Shown: one piece after another, positions 34,753 to 44,016 of the stretch
How positions within the stretch are numbered: the stretch's first letter is position 1
Layout of the letters: each line of letters opens with the position of its first letter
Assembly: GCA_039024635.1 (NCBI GenBank)
Contig: JBCCQA010000004.1
Span: forward strand, 124,001-188,000
From: Kuafuiihalomonas sp039024635
GTDB lineage: Bacteria > Myxococcota > Kuafuiibacteriia > Kuafuiibacteriales > Kuafuiibacteriaceae
DNA length: 64,000 nt
Reading direction: 5' to 3'
Program-made: the position numbers and the translations under genes
Notes under the pieces: model-generated
Seen by the model: the letters and a program-made list of their open reading frames with translations, nothing else
The model's database searches: none
What the model was told of the DNA's origin: nothing

Positions 34753-35532
34753 TCAGCTCTCCGGCTTCGACGTGCCGTCGCCCGACGGACTGCCTCCCGG
34801 CTCTAGGGCGACGTCGGAGCTCTGCTTGGCCTTCTCTGCCACCTTCACCGCCGCCTCGAGAGCATCCAAGTCCGGGTCCGCTTCGTCGGGCTCGACCAGA
34901 GTGGACGCGGCCGCGGCCAAGTCCCGGATGGAAGGGCCCCTGGCTTCGTCGAGTTCGTCAACTTGAGCCTGATTCTCGATGTCCAACTCGTGGTACTCCC
35001 GCAGGCTCGGAAGCTCGTTCAATGTCTTGAGGCCAAAAAACTCCAGGAAGTAGGGCGTCGTGCCGTAGATGATGGGCCGGCCGACCTCCTCGCGCTTGCC
35101 AAGTATCTTGACCAGGTCCCGCTCCAGCAGATTTCTCATGGCCGCGGTGGCGTCCACGCCGCGCACCGATTCGACTTCGGGCTTCGTGCAGGGTTGGCGG
35201 TAGGCGATGATGGACAAGGTCTCCAGCGAGGCCTTGGAAAGGCGCTGGGGCTTCGCGGCCAGAAAGCGCCGCACGAACTGTGCGTTCTCGGGCGTCGTCC
35301 GATACTGCAGGCCCCCCGCCACTTCATCCACCCTCATCCCCCGCGCAATCTGACGGTCTGGGTCCCGATACTGGGCAACCAACTCGGCGATGGCGGCGCG
35401 CACGTCCTCTGCCTCGGTCTGGGCATCCTCGATCTGGATGACTTCGACCAGACGAGCCACCGGGACTGGCTCCGGAGCGAGCATGAGAATCGACTCGATG
35501 ATCGAGCGAAGACGGTCCGCACCCAAGGCCAT
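34753..35532 (-). CDS. scpB: Segregation and condensation protein B
   Basis: Winged-helix kite subunit of SMC-ScpAB, 259 aa. Conserved features: RLRSIIESILMLAPEPV at the start, the first winged helix, then SKASLETLSIIAYRQPCTKPEVESVRGVD, the signature of ScpB, and GRPIIYGTTPYFLEFFGL. The C-terminal ~75 residues are an acidic and Ala-rich extension beyond the normal fold. Expected to dimerise and bind ScpA. It starts an apparent scpB-rluB-aspS operon with a TTGACC-type promoter, while scpA is encoded separately 6 kb away. Confidence 0.93.
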   Translation of the reverse strand: MALGADRLRSIIESILMLAPEPVPVARLVEVIQIEDAQTEAEDVRAAIAELVAQYRDPDRQIARGMRVDEVAGGLQYRTTPENAQFVRRFLAAKPQRLSKASLETLSIIAYRQPCTKPEVESVRGVDATAAMRNLLERDLVKILGKREEVGRPIIYGTTPYFLEFFGLKTLNELPSLREYHELDIENQAQVDELDEARGPSIRDLAAAASTLVEPDEADPDLDALEAAVKVAEKAKQSSDVALEPGGSPSGDGTSKPES

Positions 35533-35543
35533 CGGAGCCCGCC

Positions 35544-35572
35544 GAGGTACGGCGCAAGGGAGGCGGGGTCAA
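35544..35572 (-). promoter_or_regulatory. Candidate promoter of scpB-rluB-aspS
   Basis: On the minus strand, TTGACC (35572-35567), exactly 17 bp, then TACCTC (35549-35544), ending 11 nt before the scpB ATG. No Shine-Dalgarno intervenes. Same -35 and spacing as parC and zapA. Confidence 0.4.
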
Positions 35573-35668
35573 CCTGTTCCCGGCCGCCATGGAGCCTGGA
35601 TGAGACCGAGATCAAAGAGGGGCATGCCCTCCCTGGACTCCTCCTCCCGGGCCGGGTCTCGATGGGCC

Positions 35669-35938
35669 ATGTGCCGGAACATCAGGCCCCTGTTCAACTT
35701 CGAGCCTCCGGCGACCCACGAGGAGGTCCGAGCGGCGGCGCTTCAGTACGTTCGCAAGGTTTCGGGCTTCGCCCGGCCATCCGCCCGCAACGAGGCGGCC
35801 TTTGAGCAGGCGATCGACAGGGTCGCCGCCGCGACCCACAGACTGGTCGAAGAGCTCGTGACCTCCGCCCCCAGCACGAGCCGCGCTCGCGAAGCCCAGA
35901 AAGCGCGCGAGAAATCCGCCCGACGATTTGGTCGATGA
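35669..35938 (+). CDS. DUF2277 family protein
   Basis: An 89-aa protein with the unmistakable DUF2277 N-terminus MCRNIRPLFNFEPPATHEEV followed by AAALQYVRKVSGFARPS. It is small, helical and cytoplasmic, with no established biochemical function; the second-residue Cys and the Arg pair are typical. The ATG at 35669 is fixed by the family start; the open frame upstream is not conserved. It is divergent from scpB and precedes lhr. Confidence 0.88.
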   Translation: MCRNIRPLFNFEPPATHEEVRAAALQYVRKVSGFARPSARNEAAFEQAIDRVAAATHRLVEELVTSAPSTSRAREAQKAREKSARRFGR

Positions 35939-35994
35939 AGGGCGGCGAGCCGCTTTGAGGGGGGTTGTTCTTCGCGCCTCCGGCCCAGAGCGCT

Positions 35995-38900
35995 ATGGCC
36001 TTCGAGGTGGGGGCGCTCGAGCACTTTCAACCGCCGGTACGGCGCTGGTTCGAAGAGGCCTTCCCCGGGCCCACGAAGGCCCAGGTCGATGGCTGGGCCC
36101 AAATCCGTCAGGGGCAGCACACCCTACTCCTGGCCCCCACCGGTTCCGGCAAGACGCTGGCCGCCTTCCTGTGGGCCCTGGACCGGATCATGTTCCGCCC
36201 GCCAAGCGACGCCGGCTGTCAGGTCCTCTACGTCTCTCCCCTCAAAGCCCTCGGCGTGGACGTCGAGCGCAACCTGCGCGCGCCGATAGTCGGTGTCCAG
36301 AAGATGGCGGAGCGAATGGGAAGCGAGCTCCGCATCCCGAGCGTCGGCGTTCGCTCGGGAGACACGCCTTCGGCAGAGCGAAGTCGAATGCTCCGTCACC
36401 CTCCAGACGTCCTCATCACCACCCCCGAGTCCCTGTACCTGATGGCGACGTCTAAGGCGCAGGACATCTTGCGATCGGCTCATACCGTCATCATCGACGA
36501 GATCCACTCCATGGTGGCCAGCAAGCGGGGCGCTCACCTGTTCCTGACCCTGGAGCGCATCGAACACGCCCGACGACGAGCCGATCCTCCCGCCGCCCGG
36601 TCCATGCAGCGCATCGGTCTCTCTGCGACCCAGCGACCCTTGGACGAAGTGGCCCGCCTCCTTGGAGGGGCCGAGGTGACGGGAGACCGGGTCGATCCTC
36701 GGCCCGTGGCCATCGTCGATGCGGGGCGAAAGAAGGCCTACGACCTCTTGATCGAGGTCCCGGTCGAAGACATGACCCGGCTCGAGGACGGGCCAGCCTC
36801 CCAGTCCGAAGGCGAAGACATGGACAATGGGATAGGCCCCGAAGAGCTGCTGGACGACGAGACGTGGCTCGACAACCTTCCCTCCGGACCGGCCGCACAA
36901 GGCCCGGGCATGGGAACAGGTCGGAAATCCATCTGGCCGTCGATGCACCCCCGGCTGGTCAGCCTCATCCGCGAACACCGATCGACGATGATCTTCGTGA
37001 ACAGCCGACGACTGGCCGAGCGGCTGTCTTCGGCCTTGAACGAAGAGGCCGGCGAGCCGCTGACTCGCGCTCACCACGGAAGCATCGCCAAGGACACCCG
37101 GGCCGAGATCGAAGATCAGCTCAAGCGAGGCGAGCTGCCCTGCATCATCGCCACTTCTTCCCTGGAGCTGGGCGTGGACATGGGGGCGGTGGACCTGGTC
37201 GTCCAGATTGAGGCGCCGCCCTCCGTGGCCTCGGGGATGCAGCGTATCGGTCGCTCAGGCCACACCGCCGGCGCAGCCTCCAAGGGAGTCATCTTTCCCA
37301 AATTTCGGGGCGACCTTCTGGCCTGCGCGTCGGTGGCCGAGCGAATGCGGGAGGCCCACGTGGAGGCTACCTACTATCCACGCAACCCCCTCGACGTCTT
37401 GGCGCAGCAGCTGGTGGCGGCGGTGGGGGTCGAAGATTGGCCGATCGACGCACTCTTCGACCTCGTTCGATCCGCCGCACCCTTCTCCGAGCTGCCCAGA
37501 TCGGCCTTTGAGAACGTCCTAGACATGCTCTCCGGTCGCTACCCTTCGGACGACTTCTCCGACCTCAAACCCCGCATCACCTGGGACCGAATCGGCCACA
37601 CCCTGAGTGCTCGGAAAGGCGCAAAGCGGGTGGCGGTGGTCAACGCCGGAACCATCCCCGACCGGGGTCTCTACGGCGTGTTCATCGCAGGGGACGGAAA
37701 GTCGCGCCGAGTCGGCGAGCTGGATGAAGAGATGGTCTTCGAGTCCCGGCCAGGAGACGTCTTCCTGCTCGGCGCCACGTCGTGGCGAATTGAAGAGATC
37801 ACTCCTGATCAAGTGCTGGTGACGCCCGCTCCGGGAGAAGCAGGCAAGATGCCCTACTGGCACGGCGACCGACCGGGTCGGCCATTGGAGTTCGGCCTCG
37901 CCATTGGCGCGCTTAGCCGCGCCCTGGAGCGGGCGCCGGAAGCCAAGGCGATGGAGCGCCTCACCGAGTCTTGCGGGCTCGAGCCTCGGGCCGCCCGGAA
38001 CCTCATCCAGTACCTCCAAGACCAAAAAGAAGCGACGCGGGCCCTGCCCAGCGATCGTACCTTGGTCATCGAACGCTTCACGGACGAGATCGGGGACTGG
38101 CGCGTCTGTCTTCTCACGCCCTTTGGCGCCCGAGTCCACGCCCCTTGGGCGACAGCCGTCACCCGTCGACTCCGAGGCGAGTCGGGCGACGTAGAGGTCG
38201 ACGTCATTTGGTCCGATGACGGCATCGTATTCCGCCTACCCGAGGCCGACGAGCCGCCCGAACCCGGGCTGTTCCTCCCCGAACCCGAGGATGTGGAGGC
38301 CGACATCGTGAAGGAGTTGGGCGGTACCTCCCTCTTCGCGGCGCGGTTTCGCGAGAATGCCGGTCGGGCCCTGCTCCTTCCCAAGCGCCAACCCGGTCGC
38401 CGGAGCCCTCTGTGGGCCCAACGCCGAAAGTCCGCGACCTTGCTCTCCGTCGCGGCCCGCTTCGACGGCTTCCCGATCATCCTAGAGACCTATCGCGAGT
38501 GTCTGAAGGACGTCTTCGACCTGCCGGGACTCCTCGACATATTGAAGAAGATTCGAAGCCGGGACGTGAAGGTCCACACGGTCGACAGTCGCCTTCCTTC
38601 CCCCTTCGCCTCTTCTCTCTTGTTCTCCTACGTCGCGAACTTCATCTACGACGGCGACGCCCCTCTCGCCGAGCGCAGAGCGCAAGTTCTCAGCATCGAC
38701 CACGCCCAGCTACGAGAGTTGCTTGGTGAGGCGGAGATGCGAGAGCTCCTGGATCGGGAGAGCATCGACGAGCTCGTCCGGCAGCTTCAGCGCCTCGACC
38801 GACCCCTTCGCCACGGCGACGACATCCACGACCTCTTGCTGGCCCTAGGTGATCTCAGGCCGGATGAGCTCTCGGCGCGACCCCGTGAAGGCAGCCTCGA

Positions 38901-40569
38901 GGCCTGGCTCGAAGAGCTCGTCGCCCGACGCCGGGTCATCCGGGTCCGCATCGCTCAGGAGGAGCGACTCGTAGCGGCCGAACACGCGAGCCGCTATCGA
39001 GACGCCTTGGGCGTAGCCCTTCCTCCTGGCCTGCCCGCTGCGTTCCTGGAGGCCGGGGAAGATCCTCTGGGAGAACTCGTGGCCCGCTTTGCCCGAACCC
39101 GCGGACCCTTCACCGCGGCCGAGCTTCAGGAGCGCTACGGCCTATCTATTCAGGCCACACGAGACGTCTTGGCCCGAGCCGTGGAGTTCGACCGACTGCT
39201 GGAGGGGGAGTTCCTGCCCGGAGGATCCGGCACCGAGTACTGCGACCACGAGATTCTGAAGTCCCTCAAGCGGCGGGCCTTGGCCAAGCTTCGAAAGCAG
39301 GTCGAGCCCGTTTCACCGAATGCGCTGGGGCGCTTCCTTCCCGTTTGGCACGCTATCGACAGGCCGCGGCAGGGACTGGATGCCGTCTTGGCCACCGTCG
39401 AGCAGCTCCAGGGAGCACCTCTGTCTGCGGCGGCCCTGGAGACCGAGATTCTCCCGGCTCGCATCGGGAACTACCACCCACGCGACCTGGATGAGCTCTG
39501 CGCAGCCGGGGAGATCCTGTGGCGAGGGCTGGAGCCCGTCGGAAGTCACGATGGCCGGATTGCGCTCTTCTTGACCGATCACTACCCGCTCCTCGCCCCC
39601 ACCCCGGAACCGGCCCGAGGGGACATGGAGGACAGTGTCCGAAGCTTGCTCCGAGACGGGGGGGCCTCCTTCTTCTCGGACCTAGCGAACCGCTCAGGCG
39701 CCTTTCCTCAAGACCTGCTGGACGCTGTGTGGCGTTTGGTTTGGTCCGGCGAGCTCACAAACGACACCTTGGCGCCTCTGCGAGCCCTGCTTGGTGGGCC
39801 GCAGAAACGGAAGGGCCCAGCGCGAGCCCAAGGGGGCCGGAGCTTCCGAAGCCGAAGGCTGGGGCCTCCCGGCTCGGAGGGCCGTTGGTCCCTGCTCTCG
39901 GCCCCGCTGACCGAAGGTGAAGCGCTCACCCGGCGTCGCACGGCCCTCACCCAGCAGCTCCTGGATCGACACGGCGTCCTCACCCGGGAAGCGGTCCACG
40001 CCGAGGGCGTTGCGGGCGGGTTCTCCACCGTCTACCCCGTCCTCAAAGCCATGGAGGAGGCCGGAAAGCTGCGCCGGGGCTACTTCATCGAAGGCATGGG
40101 CGCGACCCAGTTCGCTCTTCCCGGGGCAGAGGACCGCCTCCGCCGGGAGCAGCGCGGGACACAGGAACCGGACGACGAGCGCCCGGCCTTGATTCTCGCT
40201 GCCACCGATCCCGCCAATCCCTATGGGGCTGCGGTTCGCTGGCCGGAGAAGGAAGGCGCACGTCCTCAGCGAACCGGCGGCGCCCTAGTCATCCTCCATC
40301 GCGGTCGGCTAATCGGCTACGTCGGACGGACCGAGAAGAGCGTCACGACCTTCCTCCCCGAGCACTCTCCCGAACGAGAAGACGCCGCTCGGGCCCTAGC
40401 CGAGGCCCTCGGGCGCCTGGCCCATCGAGGTGGTCGTCGGGCGCTCCTGGTCGGCAAGATCGATGGCCAGCCCGCCGATGGCTCGCCCCTTGCGCCCGCC
40501 CTGGAAGCCGAGGGCTTCGGCGCCTCGCGACAGGGCTTCCTGAAGCGAAGAGGTCTTCGCGACGCCTGA
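35995..40569 (+). CDS. lhr: Large ATP-dependent helicase Lhr
   Basis: Lhr-family superfamily 2 DNA/RNA helicase, 1524 aa from the ATG at 35995 (a TTG at 35965 is possible). Walker A APTGSGKTLAAFLW lies at 47-60; the DEIH box in IIDEIHSM is near 168; LSATQRPLDEVARLLGG and the second RecA domain with ATSSLELGVDMG and QRIGRSGHTAG follow. Winged-helix and beta-barrel Lhr-core domains continue to about residue 850, and a long C-terminal region completes the full-length form. Known members unwind RNA:DNA hybrids with 3'-5' polarity. nei starts 31 nt downstream, a pairing also known in actinobacteria, so a DNA-repair role is likely. Confidence 0.93.
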   Translation: MAFEVGALEHFQPPVRRWFEEAFPGPTKAQVDGWAQIRQGQHTLLLAPTGSGKTLAAFLWALDRIMFRPPSDAGCQVLYVSPLKALGVDVERNLRAPIVGVQKMAERMGSELRIPSVGVRSGDTPSAERSRMLRHPPDVLITTPESLYLMATSKAQDILRSAHTVIIDEIHSMVASKRGAHLFLTLERIEHARRRADPPAARSMQRIGLSATQRPLDEVARLLGGAEVTGDRVDPRPVAIVDAGRKKAYDLLIEVPVEDMTRLEDGPASQSEGEDMDNGIGPEELLDDETWLDNLPSGPAAQGPGMGTGRKSIWPSMHPRLVSLIREHRSTMIFVNSRRLAERLSSALNEEAGEPLTRAHHGSIAKDTRAEIEDQLKRGELPCIIATSSLELGVDMGAVDLVVQIEAPPSVASGMQRIGRSGHTAGAASKGVIFPKFRGDLLACASVAERMREAHVEATYYPRNPLDVLAQQLVAAVGVEDWPIDALFDLVRSAAPFSELPRSAFENVLDMLSGRYPSDDFSDLKPRITWDRIGHTLSARKGAKRVAVVNAGTIPDRGLYGVFIAGDGKSRRVGELDEEMVFESRPGDVFLLGATSWRIEEITPDQVLVTPAPGEAGKMPYWHGDRPGRPLEFGLAIGALSRALERAPEAKAMERLTESCGLEPRAARNLIQYLQDQKEATRALPSDRTLVIERFTDEIGDWRVCLLTPFGARVHAPWATAVTRRLRGESGDVEVDVIWSDDGIVFRLPEADEPPEPGLFLPEPEDVEADIVKELGGTSLFAARFRENAGRALLLPKRQPGRRSPLWAQRRKSATLLSVAARFDGFPIILETYRECLKDVFDLPGLLDILKKIRSRDVKVHTVDSRLPSPFASSLLFSYVANFIYDGDAPLAERRAQVLSIDHAQLRELLGEAEMRELLDRESIDELVRQLQRLDRPLRHGDDIHDLLLALGDLRPDELSARPREGSLEAWLEELVARRRVIRVRIAQEERLVAAEHASRYRDALGVALPPGLPAAFLEAGEDPLGELVARFARTRGPFTAAELQERYGLSIQATRDVLARAVEFDRLLEGEFLPGGSGTEYCDHEILKSLKRRALAKLRKQVEPVSPNALGRFLPVWHAIDRPRQGLDAVLATVEQLQGAPLSAAALETEILPARIGNYHPRDLDELCAAGEILWRGLEPVGSHDGRIALFLTDHYPLLAPTPEPARGDMEDSVRSLLRDGGASFFSDLANRSGAFPQDLLDAVWRLVWSGELTNDTLAPLRALLGGPQKRKGPARAQGGRSFRSRRLGPPGSEGRWSLLSAPLTEGEALTRRRTALTQQLLDRHGVLTREAVHAEGVAGGFSTVYPVLKAMEEAGKLRRGYFIEGMGATQFALPGAEDRLRREQRGTQEPDDERPALILAATDPANPYGAAVRWPEKEGARPQRTGGALVILHRGRLIGYVGRTEKSVTTFLPEHSPEREDAARALAEALGRLAHRGGRRALLVGKIDGQPADGSPLAPALEAEGFGASRQGFLKRRGLRDA

Positions 40570-40600
40570 GTCGCGGCCGCGTACGAAGACGCCAAGCCCG

Positions 40601-41398
40601 ATGCCCGAAGGCGACACCATCTTCCGAACCGCCCGGACCCTGGGCGGAGCCCTCACCGGGCAGCGAGTCCTTCGTTTTCGAACCAGCCTGGACGCGCTGG
40701 ATGGCTCGGGCCTCGTCGGACTAGACGTCTCGAGCGTAGAGTCTCGAGGCAAGAACCTGCTCATGCACTTCTCGGACGGGCGGGTGCTGTACAGCCACAT
40801 GCGCATGACCGGGTCCTGGCACCTGTATCGACGCCGAGAGTCTTGGCGCCGGCCCCAGCGCCAAGCGCGCTGCGCCCTCGACACCCAGCACCACGTCGCC
40901 GTCTGCTTCAACGCGCCGGTCCTCGAACTGCTGACCGCCAAGGGTCTGCGGCGCCATCGAATCTTGGCGCGACTGGGACCCGACCTCCTCTCCGAGACCC
41001 CGCACATGAACGAGATCCTGCGGCGGTTTCGTGGGGGCAAAGACGTACCGATCGGGGAGCTGGTCGTGGCCCAGAACGTCGTGTGCGGAATAGGCAACGT
41101 CTACAAGTCCGAGTCTCTGTTCTTGGAAGGACTCGATCCATTTCGGCCCGCCTCGAGCCTGGATGATGCGGCCGTCCTCGCCCTAATGAACCGAGCCCGC
41201 CGACTCATGCTCTCGAACCTCACGGGCTATCCACGCATCACCCGCCATGCGCCGGGCGGACGCTATTGGGCCTACGGTCGGATGGACGAGCCCTGCTTTT
41301 GTTGTGGGACCCCGATGCGCATGCGGCGACAAGGTGACGCAGGTCGCAGCACTTATTGGTGCCCCGACTGCCAAGCTTCGGGGCCTCAGCCCAAGTAG
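40601..41398 (+). CDS. nei: Endonuclease VIII-type DNA glycosylase
   Basis: Fpg/Nei-family base-excision glycosylase/AP lyase, 265 aa. N-terminal Pro2-Glu3 (MPEGDTIF) is the catalytic pair, Lys51 in SRGKNLLMHFSDG the conserved lysine, and the H2TH motif is VCGIGNVYKSESLFL. The C-terminal zinc finger is CFCCG ... CPDC. The PEGDT start favours Nei over Fpg (PELPE). It follows lhr closely and its 3' end overlaps the convergent scpA gene by 13 nt. Confidence 0.92.
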   Translation: MPEGDTIFRTARTLGGALTGQRVLRFRTSLDALDGSGLVGLDVSSVESRGKNLLMHFSDGRVLYSHMRMTGSWHLYRRRESWRRPQRQARCALDTQHHVAVCFNAPVLELLTAKGLRRHRILARLGPDLLSETPHMNEILRRFRGGKDVPIGELVVAQNVVCGIGNVYKSESLFLEGLDPFRPASSLDDAAVLALMNRARRLMLSNLTGYPRITRHAPGGRYWAYGRMDEPCFCCGTPMRMRRQGDAGRSTYWCPDCQASGPQPK

Positions 41399-42375
41399 TC
41401 GTCTTCGACTCCGCCCTCGAAGCGCTTGCCGGTCATCCGGATCAAGATCGTCGGGAGGGGGGCTTCGGGATCGGTAGTCTCAGCGTGGGCGCTTATCTCT
41501 TCATCTTGGGCAAAGAGGGTTACGAGCCCGAGCTTGGTCATCTCAAGCACCGAGATGAAGGTCACCACCAACTCGGCTCGGCTCTCGATGGTGGACAATA
41601 GTTCGCCGAGGTCAAACTGGCCCGTTCGTGCGTCACCGAACGCGAGAACGTAGTGGATTCGCTCGGCTACGCTGTACTGTTCGAAGGAAATCTCGTGAAA
41701 GGCAGGCGGCGCTTTTCGCAGCATGCTCGCCATCAGCTCGACGAGGCGGAAAACACTCACGCTCTTGAGGCCGGCATCAAGAGCCTCGAAGTCCTCCGCA
41801 ACCGGTGGCACCCGAGGAAAGACGTCTCGGCCGAGGAGGTCGCGGTCGTCGAGCTGGACCGCCGCGTCTCGGTACTTTTGATACTCGAGCAACCTTCGGA
41901 CCAGTTCGGCCCGTGGGTCCTCGGCATCGCCTTCGTCTTCGTCCTCGTCCGCCACCCCTTCACGGGCGGGAAGCAACATCTTCGACTTGATGTGCGTCAG
42001 CTCGGCCGCCAGGACGAGGAACTCGGAAGCGACGTCGATCTGGAGCGCTCGGAGATCTTCCAACACCTGGAGATAGCGGGCGGTGAGGAACTTGATCGGG
42101 ATGTTCAGAACGTCGACGTCGTGCTGACGGATCAGGTACAAGAGCAGGTCTAGCGGGCCGGCGAACGCATCGAGCTCGACCTGGAACATCGGGTCCCGGA
42201 CGGAGTCCGAAGGCTGGTAGCCCTTGGGAATGACCTCGACCGGCACCCTCAGGTCGGGTCCGAGCAGCTCCCGCACCCCTTCGTCTGGGGGGGTGGAGGC
42301 GTCCGAAGCCGCCTCTGGGGCGGCCTCGACCGGATTGTCTTCCTCGCCCGCCAACGGAGCCTCCGGAGCAAACAT
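41386..42375 (-). CDS. scpA: Segregation and condensation protein A
   Basis: Kleisin subunit of SMC-ScpAB, 329 aa. The ScpA signature FAGPLDLLLYLIRQHDVDVLNIPI is near residues 68-92, followed by ITAxYLxxL-type helices and AAELTHIKSKMLLP. The C-terminal winged helix includes ELVVTFISVLEMTKLGLVTLFAQ, which binds the SMC head. The N-terminal ~60 residues are an acidic Ala/Pro extension. The ATG at 42375 is backed by AGGAG 5 nt upstream. It is not adjacent to scpB, which is unusual; it is divergent from the CoA-ligase operon. Confidence 0.92.
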   Translation of the reverse strand: MFAPEAPLAGEEDNPVEAAPEAASDASTPPDEGVRELLGPDLRVPVEVIPKGYQPSDSVRDPMFQVELDAFAGPLDLLLYLIRQHDVDVLNIPIKFLTARYLQVLEDLRALQIDVASEFLVLAAELTHIKSKMLLPAREGVADEDEDEGDAEDPRAELVRRLLEYQKYRDAAVQLDDRDLLGRDVFPRVPPVAEDFEALDAGLKSVSVFRLVELMASMLRKAPPAFHEISFEQYSVAERIHYVLAFGDARTGQFDLGELLSTIESRAELVVTFISVLEMTKLGLVTLFAQDEEISAHAETTDPEAPLPTILIRMTGKRFEGGVEDDYLG

Positions 42376-42438
42376 GGGTCTCCTGGGCTGGCAAGCCCAA
42401 GGGGGGCCTATCCCGGAGACCTCCCGGGAACGGGCGGG

Positions 42439-42468
42439 ATGACACTGGAAGATCCTGGGTGATAGCCC
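42439..42468 (+). promoter_or_regulatory. Candidate promoter of the ligase-creatininase-purC unit
   Basis: ATGACA (42439-42444), 18 bp, TAGCCC (42463-42468), or TGACAC with 17 bp. Only 6 nt (caagga) lie between the -10-like box and the GTG start, the same geometry as zapA. AAGGAG overlaps the start codon and so cannot act as a Shine-Dalgarno for this GTG. Confidence 0.35.
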
Positions 42469-42474
42469 CAAGGA

Positions 42475-44016
42475 GTGCGATTCCAGGTCCCCGGTCAGCG
42501 ACTCAATCTGACGGATCACTTCCTGGATGCCCGGCTCCGGGAAGGAAGGGGCAACAAGCGGGCCCTGGTCGTGGACCGGCCTCAAGGGGTGTCCAGCCAC
42601 ACCTACGCCGAGGTCGCGGGCTGGGCCAATCGCTACGGAGCCATGCTCCAGGCGAAAGGCCTTGGGATGGAGGATCGGGTCCTAATCCTGCTGCCTGACG
42701 GTTTGGAGTGGGTGGCCTCCTTCTTTGGCGCTCTCAAGGTGGGCTGCACCGTACTCTTCGTCAATCCTGCCTGCAGCAGAGAGGAACTGATATTCTATCT
42801 GGCCGACAGCCGGGCTCGAGGCCTCTTTTGCGATCAGTCAGGCGCAGCCAAGCTCCAAGACGACCATGGACTCGACTTTCTGGGCGTCGTCGACGCTCCC
42901 GAATTCCTGACCCGCTGTGAGGGTCCCCCTCCGAACTTGGAGGCCGCGCCCACCTTGGAAGAGGACTTTGCCATTTGGCTCTACTCGAGCGGAAGTACGG
43001 GTGCGCCCAAAGCCGCGGTCCATCGAGCCGGCGACTTCGTATTCAACACCGAGCGCTACCCCAAGGAGGTGCTGGGCATGCACGAGGACGACGTGACGGT
43101 CTCGGTTCCAAAGCTCTTCTTCGGCTACGCGACGGGCAGCAATCTGCTTTTTCCTTTCGCCTTCGGCGCGACGGCCGTTCTCTTCCCAGACCGTCCGACC
43201 CCAGAGAGAGTCTTCGAGGTGGTGGAGACCCATGGAGCCACCATTCTCGTCAACGTGCCCACCCTCGTCGCCCAGATGCAGCAGAGCTGGGAGAAGCGTA
43301 TCAAGAAGCCGGATCTCAGTCGCCTTCGTCTCTTGACCTCGGCCGGTGAAGCGCTTCCGGCCGAGCTGTATGAGCGCTGGATGCGGGGACCCGGAATAGA
43401 CATTCTGGACGGCATCGGCTCGGCCGAGATGTTCCACGTCTTCATCAGTACTCGACCCGGCGAGAAGGTGCCGGGAAGCTTGGGCACCCTGGTCGAGGGC
43501 TACCAAGCTCGGATCGTCGACGGAGAAGAGCAGGACTGCGAGCCAGGGCAGGTCGGGACCCTGTGGGTCGGCGGCGACAGCGCCCTCGCCTTCTACTGGC
43601 AAAGAGCGGCCAAGACGCGGGAAGTCGTTCGGGGACGATGGGTCGTGACGGGGGACCAGTTCATCCAAGACGAGCGAGGCCATTTTTTCTACCAGGGCCG
43701 AGCCGACGACATGATGAAGGTTGGAGGTCGTTGGGTCTCCCCCCAAGAGATTGAGGGCGCACTCCTCAAGCATCGAGCCGTGGCCGAGGCCGGCGTAGCC
43801 CCTTTCGAGCGAGACGGCCTCGTCAAGCCGATGGCCTTCGTCATACTCAAAGCGGGGGCGGAGGTTGACGGTCCGACGCTGTCGTCTCACGTCGCCGAGG
43901 TCTTGGCGCCCTACAAGGCCCCGCGCCAAGTGATTTTCGTCGACACGCTTCCCCGCGGGGACCGCGACAAGCTGGACCGAAAGCAGCTGGCCGCCATGGC
44001 TGAGGCCCAGGGATGA
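42475..44016 (+). CDS. Benzoate-CoA-ligase-family acyl/aryl-CoA synthetase
   Basis: ANL-superfamily adenylating enzyme, 513 aa, closest in pattern to benzoate-CoA ligases. The AMP-binding P-loop YSSGSTGAPKAAVH is at about 170-183; core motifs DGIGSAEMFHVFIS (A5), VVTGDQF (A7), RADDMMKVGGRWVSP (A8) and the C-terminal catalytic-Lys region LPRGDRDKLDRKQL (A10) are all intact, so it should be active. The acid substrate cannot be told from sequence. The GTG at 42475 is the only upstream start in frame. It overlaps the creatininase-like gene by 4 nt. Confidence 0.87.
   Translation: MRFQVPGQRLNLTDHFLDARLREGRGNKRALVVDRPQGVSSHTYAEVAGWANRYGAMLQAKGLGMEDRVLILLPDGLEWVASFFGALKVGCTVLFVNPACSREELIFYLADSRARGLFCDQSGAAKLQDDHGLDFLGVVDAPEFLTRCEGPPPNLEAAPTLEEDFAIWLYSSGSTGAPKAAVHRAGDFVFNTERYPKEVLGMHEDDVTVSVPKLFFGYATGSNLLFPFAFGATAVLFPDRPTPERVFEVVETHGATILVNVPTLVAQMQQSWEKRIKKPDLSRLRLLTSAGEALPAELYERWMRGPGIDILDGIGSAEMFHVFISTRPGEKVPGSLGTLVEGYQARIVDGEEQDCEPGQVGTLWVGGDSALAFYWQRAAKTREVVRGRWVVTGDQFIQDERGHFFYQGRADDMMKVGGRWVSPQEIEGALLKHRAVAEAGVAPFERDGLVKPMAFVILKAGAEVDGPTLSSHVAEVLAPYKAPRQVIFVDTLPRGDRDKLDRKQLAAMAEAQG

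Noticed and set aside
42376..42600. N-terminal extension of scpA
   Set aside because: It overlaps the divergent CoA-ligase start, while the ATG at 42375 has a good AGGAG site.
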